This document shows positions 25,895 to 35,387 of a stretch of DNA of 59,084 bases, in pieces. The stretch spans positions 1 to 59,084 of the forward strand of contig JAHHHP010000031.1 of assembly GCA_019359275.1 (NCBI GenBank), given 5' to 3'. Below the pieces are notes generated by a model, which had not been told where the DNA came from, did no database searches, and saw only the letters and a list, made by a program, of their open reading frames with translations. The translations under genes and the position numbers were made by a program. The stretch comes from Myxacorys chilensis ATA2-1-KO14 (GTDB lineage: Bacteria; Cyanobacteriota; Cyanobacteriia; Leptolyngbyales; Leptolyngbyaceae). Within the stretch, counting starts at the first letter, position 1. Every line of letters begins with the position of its first letter.

Positions 25895-27268
25895 GTGGAA
25901 ATTGCGATCGATACATTCTGGTCTCAGGTTCTCGACCGTCTCCAACTCAAGCTTAGTCGCCCCACGTTCGAGGCCTGGATTAAAACGTCCACCCCGGAAG
26001 AACTGACCGAAACGTGCTTAGTGTTAAGAACGGCGAATCCGTTTGCCAAGAACTGGCTGCAAAAATATTACATGCCCACCATCATCGAGGTGGTTCACGA
26101 CATTTTGGGGCGTCCCGTGGAGATTCAAATCAAATTTGTTCCCGGTTCAGATGGCACGATCGGAGATGAGGCGGAGTTGTTTTATCCGTTCACCCTCGAT
26201 TCTGCGCCCCTAGAACCGTTAGCACCGCAGGCGACAAATTCTGACCTCAATTCTAAGTATGTCTTTTCTCGCTTGGTCGTCGGTCCGAATAATCGGATGG
26301 CTCATGCGGCGTCGTTGGCTGTGGCAGAGTCGCCGGGTAGAGAGTTTAACCCACTGTTTCTTTGTGGCGGAGTAGGACTCGGCAAAACTCATTTGATGCA
26401 AGCGATCGGGCACTACCGACTCGAAATTTGCTCGACGGCAAATATCTTCTATGTCTCAACAGAAAAATTTACAAATGATCTGATCACTGCCATCCGCAAA
26501 GACAATTTGCAAAGCTTCCGGGATCACTACCGGGCAGCAGACGTACTGCTAGTCGATGACATTCAGTTTATTGAGGGCAAAGAATATACTCAGGAAGAGT
26601 TTTTTCACACGTTTAACACGTTGCACGAAGCAGGACGGCAGGTTGTTCTCGCCTCAGACCGGCCGCCTAACCAAATTCCACGCTTGCAAGAACGGCTGTG
26701 TTCACGCTTCTCGATGGGCCTGATTGCCGACATTCAGCCACCCGATTTAGAAACCCGGATGGCCATTTTGCAAAAGAAAGCTGAATACGAAAACATGCGC
26801 TTGCCCCGTGAGGTGATTGAATACATCGCGTCAAGCTACACCTCTAACATTCGGGAACTAGAGGGGGCGTTAATTCGCGCCGTCGCCTATATCTCGATCG
26901 CAGGGTTGCCGATGACGGTTGAAAATATTGCGCCTGTGCTAAATCCGCCCGTCGAAAAAGTGGAAGCGTCTCCTGAAGCAATAATTGCTTCGGTGGTTGA
27001 AGCGCTGGGAGTATCGGCTGAGGATTTAAAGGGCAATTCTCGGCGTCGAGAAATTAGTGTGGCACGGCAAATTGGCATGTATCTTATGCGCCAACACACG
27101 GATTTAAGCTTGCCAAAAATCGGTGAGGTCTTCGGCGGCAAAGACCACACCACGGTTTTGTATAGCTGCGAGAAAATGAAAGATCTTAAAGAAAGCGATC
27201 CCAATATGGCGCAGACCTTGAGGCAACTGAGCGATCGCATTAATCTCGCTAGTCAGGGACGCAAATAA
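25895..27268 (+). CDS. dnaA: Chromosomal replication initiator DnaA
   Basis: A ~457-residue AAA+ initiator. The N-terminal domain ([20 protein letters not shown]) is followed by a short linker, Walker [13 protein letters not shown], Walker [10 protein letters not shown], and a C-terminal DnaA-box binding helix-turn-helix with [15 protein letters not shown]. The frame is open from a GTG at 25868, but I favour the GTG at 25895, which has GAGG six bases upstream and gives the length usual in cyanobacteria. It is followed by oriC and dnaN. Confidence 0.97.
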   Translation: MEIAIDTFWSQVLDRLQLKLSRPTFEAWIKTSTPEELTETCLVLRTANPFAKNWLQKYYMPTIIEVVHDILGRPVEIQIKFVPGSDGTIGDEAELFYPFTLDSAPLEPLAPQATNSDLNSKYVFSRLVVGPNNRMAHAASLAVAESPGREFNPLFLCGGVGLGKTHLMQAIGHYRLEICSTANIFYVSTEKFTNDLITAIRKDNLQSFRDHYRAADVLLVDDIQFIEGKEYTQEEFFHTFNTLHEAGRQVVLASDRPPNQIPRLQERLCSRFSMGLIADIQPPDLETRMAILQKKAEYENMRLPREVIEYIASSYTSNIRELEGALIRAVAYISIAGLPMTVENIAPVLNPPVEKVEASPEAIIASVVEALGVSAEDLKGNSRRREISVARQIGMYLMRQHTDLSLPKIGEVFGGKDHTTVLYSCEKMKDLKESDPNMAQTLRQLSDRINLASQGRK

Positions 27269-27299
27269 CCAGCGATCTCAAGTCTATAAACTTTGAGGC

Positions 27300-27800
27300 T
27301 GTAGGACACAGGTTCTTTAGCCACTTGGATCAATAGCAGTTAAGCACTGCATTATTTAAGTAAAGTTATTCTATTCGACGATTAGTATCAAATTTTTCTA
27401 TATGATTTAGTGACCAACCGCAGATCTGTGGAAAACCTACAAGTTTTTGTGGAAAACTTTGTGGGAAACCTGTCAAAAACTTGGTCGTTTCGGTGGAAAC
27501 TTTAAACTACGGGAGGTGTTAATTGAGCCTTTCCACACGTTTTCCACAGGTTAACGAGGAATAAAGCTCTTTCTCTATAAGAACTCTAAGAGTTTTCCAC
27601 AGTTTCCACAGACCGTGCGATCGCATTCCTTGTCTTTCGACATCCAAAACTCCCTTAAAGATCTGTGAAACGATCGCTGAAGGAGTGCTAATATTCTCAA
27701 ACAAGATTCGTCAACACTACATATAGTTTTAAGTTTCTTATTTAACTGCTTATCTAGCGCTTGCTTTAATCTCAATTAGTTTTCCACAGCTTTCTCAACA
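27300..27800. other. Probable chromosomal replication origin (oriC) between dnaA and dnaN
   Basis: The 557-bp dnaA-dnaN spacer carries multiple DnaA boxes of the form TTTTCCACA. Exact copies lie at 27540-27548, 27593-27601 and 27780-27788 on the plus strand, and at 27427-27435 and 27448-27456 on the minus strand. Near matches are at 27460-27468, 27529-27537 and 27602-27610. An AT-rich stretch at about 27345-27412 is a candidate unwinding element. Position and box clustering are those of classical bacterial origins. Confidence 0.88.
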
Positions 27801-27825
27801 ACTGTCTTTCATTCCCATCACCGCC

Positions 27826-28968
27826 ATGAAACTGGTTTGCGCTCAAAATCATCTCAATGCTCATTTATCGCTGGTCGGTCGTGCGGTTTCATCTCGTCCC
27901 ACCCACCCTGTCTTAGCGAATGTTCTCCTCAATGCTGACGAGGAAACCCAACAGATTAAGCTCAGCGCTTTTGATTTGAGCCTTGGCATTCAAACAAGCT
28001 TCCCGGCTCAGGTGGAAGAAGGCGGCACACTAACGCTTCCGGCAAAGCTGCTGAGTGATATTGTGTCTCGCTTGCCAGAGGGCGACATCACCCTAGACAA
28101 CGGCTCAAACGATAACTATTTGACCAATTTGACCTGTGCTTCCGGTCAATATCAAGTACGGGGTATGGGCGCAGAAGAATTTCCAGAACTGCCAACAATT
28201 GAGGACGGCGAAAAGACTCAGCTCTCGGCTGAAGCCCTAATTGATGGTTTACGTGGCTCTCTGTTTGCAGCGTCTGCGGATGAAACCAAGCAGGTACTCA
28301 CGGGAGTACACGTCAGCGTCCAGTCCGATGGGTTGGAGTTTGCGGCAACCGATGGTCATCGTCTTGCTGTCGTTCATACCCTGGATCAGGGTGATGAGCA
28401 GAGTGCTAGAAATGAGAGCAGCTTGGATGTAACGGTTCCAGCGAAAGCATTGCAGGAACTGATAAAGATGCTCGATCGCCAGGGTAGTAATTCGGTAGAT
28501 GTCCAGTTTGACCAAGGACAAGTCGTGTTTGAGTGGACAGATCAACGCATTACAAGTCGCTTGCTCGAAGGTCAGTATCCCAACTATCGCCAGCTTGTTC
28601 CCCGTCAGTTTGCTCATCAGGTGAGTCTAGATCGGCGGTTGTTTCTCAGTGCGTTAGAGCGAATCTCGGTGCTGGCTGACCAGAAGAACAATATCGTCAA
28701 GATGATGTTAGATGGTGCAACTCAGCAGATGACGTTAGCCGTTGATGCCCAAGATGTCGGTAGCGGTCGTGAATCAATGCCTGCTCAAATTACAGGCGAC
28801 GGGATGGACATCGCCTTCAACGTTAAGTATTTGATGGATGGCTTGAAGGCAATTAGTACTGCCGATGTGCAGATTCAATTAAACACCCCGACTAGCCCTG
28901 CAGTGCTATCGCCCATTGGTGCGTTGAAGATGACGTATTTAGTGATGCCTGTCCAAGTTCGTAACTAA
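27826..28968 (+). CDS. dnaN: DNA polymerase III beta sliding clamp
   Basis: A 380-residue clamp protein of normal length with three repeated clamp domains. MKLVCAQNHLNAHLSLVGRA opens domain 1; GVHVSVQSDGLEFAATDGHR is the conserved domain 2 strand pair; and the C-terminus ends LKMTYLVMPVQVRN, the typical YLVMP motif that forms part of the peptide-binding pocket. It lies directly after oriC, downstream of dnaA, and ends in a long hairpin. Confidence 0.97.
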   Translation: MKLVCAQNHLNAHLSLVGRAVSSRPTHPVLANVLLNADEETQQIKLSAFDLSLGIQTSFPAQVEEGGTLTLPAKLLSDIVSRLPEGDITLDNGSNDNYLTNLTCASGQYQVRGMGAEEFPELPTIEDGEKTQLSAEALIDGLRGSLFAASADETKQVLTGVHVSVQSDGLEFAATDGHRLAVVHTLDQGDEQSARNESSLDVTVPAKALQELIKMLDRQGSNSVDVQFDQGQVVFEWTDQRITSRLLEGQYPNYRQLVPRQFAHQVSLDRRLFLSALERISVLADQKNNIVKMMLDGATQQMTLAVDAQDVGSGRESMPAQITGDGMDIAFNVKYLMDGLKAISTADVQIQLNTPTSPAVLSPIGALKMTYLVMPVQVRN

Positions 28969-28977
28969 TACCAAGAG

Positions 28978-29024
28978 AACAATTTTCTGCGATGAAATTT
29001 TAGATTTCATCGCAGAAAATTGTT
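28978..29024 (+). terminator. Terminator-like hairpin after dnaN
   Basis: A perfect 21-bp inverted repeat (28978-28998 with 29004-29024) around a five-base loop lies 10 bp after the dnaN stop. There is no long T-run, but the stem is AT-rich at its base. It lies between dnaN and the convergent phosphatase gene and may serve both. Confidence 0.8.
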
Positions 29025-29069
29025 TATTAAGGTCTGATAGATGCACCAGATTATAAGTCCTGCTAAATC

Positions 29070-30494
29070 TTAGGACGGCTGAACCCGCATCACCACCAAC
29101 GTCATGTCATCCGAATGCGTACTGCCAGCGCCGATGAATTGCTGAACGCGATCGAACAGATGCTTCAAGATCAACTGAGGATCGTTATAGTGCCAACACG
29201 CCCACCGAAATGCACTCATTAAATTCTCTTCATCGAACCGCTGTCCATACGGATTTGCTGCATCTGTAAAGCCATCGGTGTAATAAATAATCGTATCGCC
29301 AGAGTTAAGCTGCACCGTTGCATCCTGATACTGCGTTTCGGCATCCAGTCCAATTAACATTCCCAGCGTATCTAATCGCTTAATCGTATCCGTTGACGCT
29401 TGCCACAATAGCGGCGGGTTGTGAGCTGCATTGCTATAGGACAGAACGCGCGTTTGGGGATTGTACTCAGAATAGAACAGGGTCACAAACCGGTTTGAGT
29501 TTTCCAGATCGGCATACATGACCTGATTGAGATGCTGCAAGATGCGGGCTGGAGAGTGCCCATTGAGAACCTCTGCTCGCAGCATTCCACGAGTCATGGT
29601 CATGATCAGTCCGGCGGGAACGCCCTTGCCCATCACATCGCCGATCGTAACGCTCCAGCGCCCGGTCGAGTTGTCGCTCCCCGTACGTACCTGCCCATAG
29701 TCGGCAGGAATGAAGTCGTAATAGTCGCCGCCGACGCGATTGGCAGTCTTACACAGGGCAGCGAGTTCAACGCCTTGAATGGTTGGGCATTGACGAGGCA
29801 ATAAGCGCAACTGAATATCTGCGCCAATCTCTAATTCGCGATCGAGGCGTTCTTTTTTCCGCAGTTCAACCGTCAGCTCATCGTTCTCGATCGCGACAGC
29901 GGTTTGGTCAGCAATCAAGCGCACCAATTTCTGCCGGGTTTCTGTCCACTCATAGTCCTCGTCTCGGCTAAACACATACAGGCGGCCCCGCTCACTGTTT
30001 TTAATCAAAATTCCAGTGCCAAAAATCTGAATTCCAGATCCTAGCTGACGTGCCACCTGAGTGTCGAGCATCGTTACTACTTGCGACGATCTCGCCAGGG
30101 CTTCTCCTGGGGGTAGCCCGCTCAAGGAAGCCGTCATCTGCCGAGTTGCCGCCTCTAGCGCTTTGCGGACTTCTTGCCCCCAGTGCGTATCCTGACAGTG
30201 CAAACGCTCTAGCTTGACTTGTCCATTAGGGCGGAACAAAATCAGCGCGCCGCCGTCCGCATCTGTAACCCGACTCGCCATCAGAGGAATGAGTTCTAAA
30301 AACTGATTGAGGTTGCTAAAGCTCCGCAGGGCAAATCCTAGAGAACTCAGCAGATCTTGGATCTTATGTTGCTCTCGATTGAGGCGAGACACCAGTTCTT
30401 TGAGCGCAAACACGGGGGTCACGTCCGATGAGCCTGATCCGTCGTTACGATCGGGCGGTTGAGAGGGCTGTCTAGGAAGAGGCACAGCAGTCAT
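29070..30494 (-). CDS. GAF domain plus SpoIIE/RsbU-type serine phosphatase
   Basis: A 474-residue PPM phosphatase. A coiled segment (about 30-55) precedes a GAF-type sensor domain (about 60-205), a signalling linker helix, and the SpoIIE catalytic domain (about 235-472). Metal-binding motifs include GGDYYDF, GDVMGKGVPAG, and YYTDGFTD, with SDDMTLVV at the end. Such enzymes regulate anti-sigma partner switching or similar phospho-switches. It lies next to ftsY and nusB, all on the minus strand. Confidence 0.93.
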   Translation of the reverse strand: MTAVPLPRQPSQPPDRNDGSGSSDVTPVFALKELVSRLNREQHKIQDLLSSLGFALRSFSNLNQFLELIPLMASRVTDADGGALILFRPNGQVKLERLHCQDTHWGQEVRKALEAATRQMTASLSGLPPGEALARSSQVVTMLDTQVARQLGSGIQIFGTGILIKNSERGRLYVFSRDEDYEWTETRQKLVRLIADQTAVAIENDELTVELRKKERLDRELEIGADIQLRLLPRQCPTIQGVELAALCKTANRVGGDYYDFIPADYGQVRTGSDNSTGRWSVTIGDVMGKGVPAGLIMTMTRGMLRAEVLNGHSPARILQHLNQVMYADLENSNRFVTLFYSEYNPQTRVLSYSNAAHNPPLLWQASTDTIKRLDTLGMLIGLDAETQYQDATVQLNSGDTIIYYTDGFTDAANPYGQRFDEENLMSAFRWACWHYNDPQLILKHLFDRVQQFIGAGSTHSDDMTLVVMRVQPS

Positions 30495-30925
30495 TCGATC
30501 CGGTGAAGTTAGAGAACACAGTACAGCGAAATGGACTAGAAAATTGTCTCCTTTGAATTAGGAGCAAGATCCGTTGTAGCCATCAATCTTAGCGGAAGAG
30601 TTGCGAATCGTGTTGTACGAACATTAATGAATGGTACGAACGGTAGAGGTGCGGTTTTATTACTAGCGGACAGCAATAGAAGAAGTCAGTGCAATTCGCA
30701 TCCTTCAGAGGAACGACGATGCAGACTGCCTAGCGATCGCGCCCTTAGCAATTAAGACCAATAGCCGAACATGACTCAAGCAGGATAAGACACCTCTTTT
30801 AAGAAAGCCTCATCCCATTCGCTGAGATAGTCTCGGCATATTCTACGGGCTCCAAACAATGTTGAGCACATTAATCGTTACAGAGTGCCCGAACTTCACA
30901 AAAAACACATGCCAGTGGATCGGGT
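30495..30925. other. Intergenic region between ftsY and the phosphatase gene
   Basis: About 430 bases between the minus-strand ftsY stop and the phosphatase start. A short minus-strand run near 30775-30850 reads like coding sequence (RRICRDYLSEWDEAFLKE) but has stops close by; it may be a gene remnant. No terminator, RNA gene or repeat was recognised. Confidence 0.35.
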
Positions 30926-32545
30926 CTAACCACTGATCAAAGCTTCCACAAATTCATAGCTCGAAAAGGGTCTCAAATCTTCGATGCCTTCGCCTGCACC
31001 GATAAAGCGAATCGGCAGACCCAGTTGCTCGACCACCGCTAGGGCAATTCCACCTTTTGCTGTGCCGTCTAGCTTAGTCAGCACAACGCCACTAAGCTGT
31101 GCCGCTTCTGCAAACACTTTTGCCTGTTGCAATCCATTCTGTCCCAGTGTCGCATCTAGCACGAGTAGGGATTCTACTTTGGCGTTGGTTGCCTTTTTGT
31201 CAATAATTCGGCGAATCTTATTCAATTCGTCCATCAGGTTTTTCTTATTTTGCAGGCGTCCTGCCGTATCGATCAGCAACAGTTCTGTCCCACGAGATTG
31301 AGCCGCTGCAATGCCATCAAACACGACAGCGGCGGGATCGGTATTCTGTCCCGGATTAGCAATTACCTCAACATTACTGCGCTGTCCCCAAACCTTGACT
31401 TGCTCAACCGCCGCCGCACGAAAAGTGTCAGCAGCAGCAATCAGACAGAGGTAGCCCGATTTTTGAGCGATATGAGCGAGTTTGCCGATCGTGGTCGTTT
31501 TTCCTGCCCCGTTCACGCCCGTCATCAGCCAAATGTTAAGGGTGTCTTTCTCTGGTGCAAAGAAGACACTGTGCGATCCTTGCAGAGGACGGTCGAGCAA
31601 CTCGCGCAAGATTTGTTTGAGGTATGCGATCGCTTGCTCTGGCGGCAGGGTTTCCTCTCGTAACCGACTCTGCAATGCCTGAATCACTCTATCTGTAGCT
31701 TCGACACCCGCATCGGCTTGCAGCAGGAGCGATTCAATTTCTAGAACCGCATCTTCGTTGAGCGGACCTTGACCCACGATCGCCTTGAGCTGATTCACCA
31801 AACTGCGTCGGGTCTTATCTAACCCTTGGCGCAGTCGCTTTAACCACGTGATTTCTTCGAGGGTAATATCTTGGGCGCGGCGTCCCATCGCGGAAAGGAC
31901 TTCGGTTGACCACAAGAAGCCTTCGTCAAGAGTGAGCGGAATCCCAGAATCCGATTCTTCGGCGGGGGCGGCATCAGTTTGAAGGCTTGCAGCAACGTCA
32001 GGTTCCGCGATCGCAGTGGCTCGCAGCCGCTCTAGACGGGCGGCTCGTTCTTCGGCTTCAGCTTGTGCCCACAAGGGAACATTTTGGGTAATTGGGGATT
32101 CAGGTTCGGTTGTGCCTTTGTCTGCCTGAGTCTCTAGGGCTTGAGAAGCGGGGGCTGTCGAGTCCTCTAGAATGTCAGCTTGGACTGATAGAACAGGTTC
32201 AGGCGTTGGCTCTTCTGCAATGGTCTCTGGGGTCGAGGTGACGGTTTCTTCAGCGGTAATCGCAGGCTCAGAGACAGGCTCAGACGGTTGTTCAACGTCC
32301 TCTTGAATTGAGTCCGCTTGAGCAGATTCTGATGGAGGGACAGGCGCGGCTTCTTGCTGTTTACGTTGTTTAATCGCTTCTAACGCAATTCTGGCACGCT
32401 CGATCGCGGCCTGCTTTGCCTGCTCTGAATCTTCAACCGCTTCGGTTGGCTCAGCCTCTAATGTTGGGGCATCCGGCTGAGTCGCTTCAGAGACATCTGC
32501 CTCTGCCTTTGGTTGATTGAAACGATTAAACCAGTTGAACGCCAT
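30926..32545 (-). CDS. ftsY: Signal recognition particle receptor FtsY
   Basis: A 539-residue SRP GTPase that docks ribosome-SRP complexes at the membrane. Residues ~15-200 form a long acidic, Glu/Pro/Ala-rich A domain. The N-domain four-helix bundle follows, then the G domain with GVNGAGKTTTIGKLAH (G1), DTAGR (G3) and TKLDGTAKGG (G4). The acidic region is long, as in E. coli FtsY. nusB lies 80 bp upstream on the same strand, and a SpoIIE phosphatase downstream. Confidence 0.96.
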   Translation of the reverse strand: MAFNWFNRFNQPKAEADVSEATQPDAPTLEAEPTEAVEDSEQAKQAAIERARIALEAIKQRKQQEAAPVPPSESAQADSIQEDVEQPSEPVSEPAITAEETVTSTPETIAEEPTPEPVLSVQADILEDSTAPASQALETQADKGTTEPESPITQNVPLWAQAEAEERAARLERLRATAIAEPDVAASLQTDAAPAEESDSGIPLTLDEGFLWSTEVLSAMGRRAQDITLEEITWLKRLRQGLDKTRRSLVNQLKAIVGQGPLNEDAVLEIESLLLQADAGVEATDRVIQALQSRLREETLPPEQAIAYLKQILRELLDRPLQGSHSVFFAPEKDTLNIWLMTGVNGAGKTTTIGKLAHIAQKSGYLCLIAAADTFRAAAVEQVKVWGQRSNVEVIANPGQNTDPAAVVFDGIAAAQSRGTELLLIDTAGRLQNKKNLMDELNKIRRIIDKKATNAKVESLLVLDATLGQNGLQQAKVFAEAAQLSGVVLTKLDGTAKGGIALAVVEQLGLPIRFIGAGEGIEDLRPFSSYEFVEALISG

Positions 32546-32624
32546 TGCAAGTACCAGAGACTTTCAGAATTAACTTTTAGACTTAAATTTATAGCAGAAA
32601 GGGGTGCGGGATGATTCCCATCGC

Positions 32625-33251
32625 CTATTCTCTCACTCCCGCTTTAAGTTGCTCCGTCACTCTCCTCAGCACACCATTGATGAAGCGGTGTCCATCCTCG
32701 CTGCTGTACCGTTTCGCCATTTCGATCGCTTCGTTGATGGCGACCTTATCAGGAATGCCCAGAAACATCATTTCGGTCACAGCAATGCGAAGAATGTCTC
32801 GATCGATCGTTGCTAGACGGTCGAGTTGCCAATCAACTAGGGCTTCGTTAAGCAACTGATCGACATGTTGGCGCTCTTCTTGTAGGCGCGTAATGATTTC
32901 GAGGGCGTACGTGCGGACATCGGTTTGGTTCGCGAGTTGAATGAATTCGGGAATCTCAATCGCGCTCCCCAACCGATTGATGGCCTTTTCGGTGAGCGCG
33001 ATCGCATCTTCCACCATCGTTCTAGCACTCCCGACGGTGTTGGCACGCGTTTCACTAGCAAGAAGTTGATTGTTACCTCGTTGAAGCTCTGCCGATGCCG
33101 TTTCCAAGGCGTCGCGGGCTTCGGTTGCAAGCGTGCGAACGGCTGCCACAATCAGATCTTGAAGTTTTTGAGTGTTGAGGCGCTCTGTGGTCGTGGGGAG
33201 TTGACTAATGCTCAAGAGGGCAAGTTCGCGGGAAATTCGACGGGCTTGCAT
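32625..33251 (-). CDS. nusB: Transcription antitermination factor NusB
   Basis: A 208-residue all-helical RNA-binding protein of the antitermination complex. The N-terminus [19 protein letters not shown] is the typical RNA-binding start, and [20 protein letters not shown] with [20 protein letters not shown] is the C-terminal signature. It is longer than the E. coli protein because of an inserted helical region (about 25-105), which is usual in cyanobacteria. It is upstream of ftsY and downstream of a DUF502 gene, all on the minus strand. Confidence 0.95.
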   Translation of the reverse strand: MQARRISRELALLSISQLPTTTERLNTQKLQDLIVAAVRTLATEARDALETASAELQRGNNQLLASETRANTVGSARTMVEDAIALTEKAINRLGSAIEIPEFIQLANQTDVRTYALEIITRLQEERQHVDQLLNEALVDWQLDRLATIDRDILRIAVTEMMFLGIPDKVAINEAIEMAKRYSSEDGHRFINGVLRRVTEQLKAGVRE

Positions 33252-33339
33252 GGCGGCTGTTTGGCTCGATTCAAGTTAGCTCGCTTATCTTAACAAGTTT
33301 AAGGGTGCAAGTTTGGGGCCAGGGTTTGGGCAGAGATGG

Positions 33340-34083
33340 CTAAACCGATTCTTCTTCGACGATTAGGGGTCGAGTTGCTTCTACTAAGGGTTCTAGAACG
33401 CGCTTGCGGCTGGATACAGTTGGAGACGCGAAGGCAGTTGAGTCCGGGCTGACAATGCCACCAGAAATAATAACTTTGAAGGCGTCTTCAATTGGCATCG
33501 ACAAGGTAATTGTCTCAGCTTCGGGCACGATCGTATACCAACCTGTTGTGGGATTGGGAGTGGTGGGAATAAAGACGCTCAGCATCTCCGCTGAAAAATG
33601 AGACTGAACTTCAGCCCCGATCGCGCCTGTGACAAATCCAAGCGACCAGATGCCTGGCCGAGGATATTCCACTAAAACAACACGGCGAAACTTCCCACCT
33701 GTGTCTCGTAACAACGTTTCTAACAGTTGCTTTAGAGTTTTATAAATCGCACCAGCCAGCGGAATGGATTGCAGCAACCGTTCGCCAAACTCTAAAAGCC
33801 ACCGTCCAGCGATGTTACGCGCCATCAACCCGATGAAGAGAATGGACAGCAACGGCACCGCTAAACCAACGGTGAAGTTTAAAAAGCTGACTAGGATTGG
33901 GTTCAGGCCGTCAAAGGGGCTGATTTGCTTGGGTACTCGCGTGAGAAAATCGATCACCCAAGTTGCGATCGTATAGGTTAACCAGATCGTTGTGGCTAGA
34001 GGAATAACCACTAGCAGACCTGCAATCAAGTCATTTTTGAGATCTTGTTTGAGACGTTGGATCACAGATAGCCTACTCTCCAT
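33340..34083 (-). CDS. DUF502 membrane protein
   Basis: A 247-residue protein with two membrane helices (about 15-40 and 60-88) followed by a soluble domain. It has the DUF502 hallmarks NDLIAGLLVVIPLATTIWL, IPLAGAIYKTLKQLLET and IPTTPNPTTGWYTIVPE. The family is widespread in cyanobacteria and plants (COV1-like), with no defined biochemical role. It lies ~90 bp upstream of nusB on the same strand and may be in the same transcript. Confidence 0.9.
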   Translation of the reverse strand: MESRLSVIQRLKQDLKNDLIAGLLVVIPLATTIWLTYTIATWVIDFLTRVPKQISPFDGLNPILVSFLNFTVGLAVPLLSILFIGLMARNIAGRWLLEFGERLLQSIPLAGAIYKTLKQLLETLLRDTGGKFRRVVLVEYPRPGIWSLGFVTGAIGAEVQSHFSAEMLSVFIPTTPNPTTGWYTIVPEAETITLSMPIEDAFKVIISGGIVSPDSTAFASPTVSSRKRVLEPLVEATRPLIVEEESV

Positions 34084-34301
34084 CTGGCTACAAACGCTGA
34101 ATGCTTCAATCGTGTTCTTATAGTCCGATCATAAACAATGATTTGAACAATAACATCAGGCTAGAGGTGGTTTAATTCTTGTCTAAACAAGTGATCCCCA
34201 CTTCATTACTGTTGTCTTAGCCTACTATCCTACTCGTAAAGCATGTAAGGAGTGTCGCAAGCTAATTTTAATTCAGATAAAATTTTCCTATCCTAACCGT
34301 T

Positions 34302-34329
34302 ATGCCTCACAGAAAAAGAACTGAGGCAT
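34302..34329. other. Short inverted repeat downstream of the glycosyltransferase gene
   Basis: ATGCCTCA at 34302-34309 pairs perfectly with TGAGGCAT at 34322-34329 around 12 bases. It is 45 bp beyond the stop of the minus-strand glycosyltransferase gene. It has no T-run, so termination is only possible. Confidence 0.35.
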
Positions 34330-34373
34330 TACAACTCTTGATGAGCGTCCACACAAGCGTCTCTGCCGAAATA

Positions 34374-35255
34374 CTAGAGGGACGCGGACGCTTCAGGAGA
34401 TATTTCTTGAAGCGGTGAGGCGTCGAGCTGAGGAGGCGCGATCGGCATGTGCTTCATCTCCCATACTTTCAGCAAAATGAGATATTCGTAAAACGCTTGC
34501 AGCACACACCAGGTAAACCCTGCTCGACCATCTAGCAGTCCACCTAAAACGAAGTACATATAAACAAATCGAATTAAGGGGCGAAACGGGAGGCGTAAGG
34601 AGAGATCTTTCAGTGCGCGACGGCGTTCGACTTCTGATTGCCCCCAAACTAAGTCTTTCCACTCCACTGATCCAGTTTCGAGTTGTCGGACTGTCTCGAT
34701 CGCTTCGTTAGTAGAATACAGATTATGTTTCTCAATCCAGCGGCTCATGCCCTTGCCGCAGGTGTAATGAGGATAGGTTTCTTGAATAAAGCCCGTTGAG
34801 CCGTCGACAACTTCTCGCTCGGTGTGCCCATAGTCTGTAAACCACACCTTGTCTTTGCGAAACAGCCGAAGCTGATAGCGGGGATATTGCGTGCTGCGAC
34901 GAATCCACTGCCCCATGAACATGACCCGTTCTGCTACATAGTAGCCGTCATGTTCAGGACGTTGAACGATGTCGAGGCATTCCTGAAACAACTCCGGCGT
35001 CATGCGCTCATCGGCTTCGAGAATGTAAACCCAGTCGTGCTTCGTCGGAACCGATTGCAGCATCCAGGTTCTCTGTTTACCGTGGCTCTCAAACTCGTGC
35101 TGAATGACGCGCACTGGGTAGCAATTGGCAATCTCAACAGTGCGATCGCGACTAAACGAATCAACCACAACGACATCATCAGAGAGCAACGCCGACTCAA
35201 TACAATCGGCGATATCAATTTCTTCGTTGTGGGTCAGGATGTAGATTGAGAACAT
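34374..35255 (-). CDS. Family 2 glycosyltransferase
   Basis: A 293-residue GT-A fold enzyme, probably cytoplasmic at the membrane face. ILTHNEEIDIADCIESAL is the nucleotide-sugar binding start, VVVDSFSRDRT follows, and EADERM supplies the DxD-like metal motif. Conserved YPRYQLRLFRKD and a WaaE/KdtX-like helical C-terminus suggest addition of a sugar to a lipopolysaccharide core or an exopolysaccharide. A hydrophobic segment near 235-262 may contact the membrane. It is downstream of the hpsJ gene, so a link to gliding slime polysaccharide is possible but unproven. Confidence 0.9.
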   Translation of the reverse strand: MFSIYILTHNEEIDIADCIESALLSDDVVVVDSFSRDRTVEIANCYPVRVIQHEFESHGKQRTWMLQSVPTKHDWVYILEADERMTPELFQECLDIVQRPEHDGYYVAERVMFMGQWIRRSTQYPRYQLRLFRKDKVWFTDYGHTEREVVDGSTGFIQETYPHYTCGKGMSRWIEKHNLYSTNEAIETVRQLETGSVEWKDLVWGQSEVERRRALKDLSLRLPFRPLIRFVYMYFVLGGLLDGRAGFTWCVLQAFYEYLILLKVWEMKHMPIAPPQLDASPLQEISPEASASL

Positions 35256-35266
35256 GGAGAATTAGG

Positions 35267-35386
35267 GATGAGGGATGAAAGGTCGTGATTTCTGAGGGAC
35301 TAGAGCCGTAGTGTTAAAACCTCAGCCCTATCACTCGATTCAGCAAATTTCTTCTTAACGTTCATCCCTCATCCCTCATCCCTTTT
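35267..35386. repeat. Heptamer repeat clusters in inverted orientation, between glycosyltransferase and hpsJ genes
   Basis: GGGATGAGGGATGA at 35267-35280 faces TCATCCC units at 35362-35383, with about 80 bp between. This repeats the arrangement seen upstream of dnaA (25569-25801). The outer edges nearly touch the flanking genes on both sides. Confidence 0.7.
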
Positions 35387-35387
35387 C

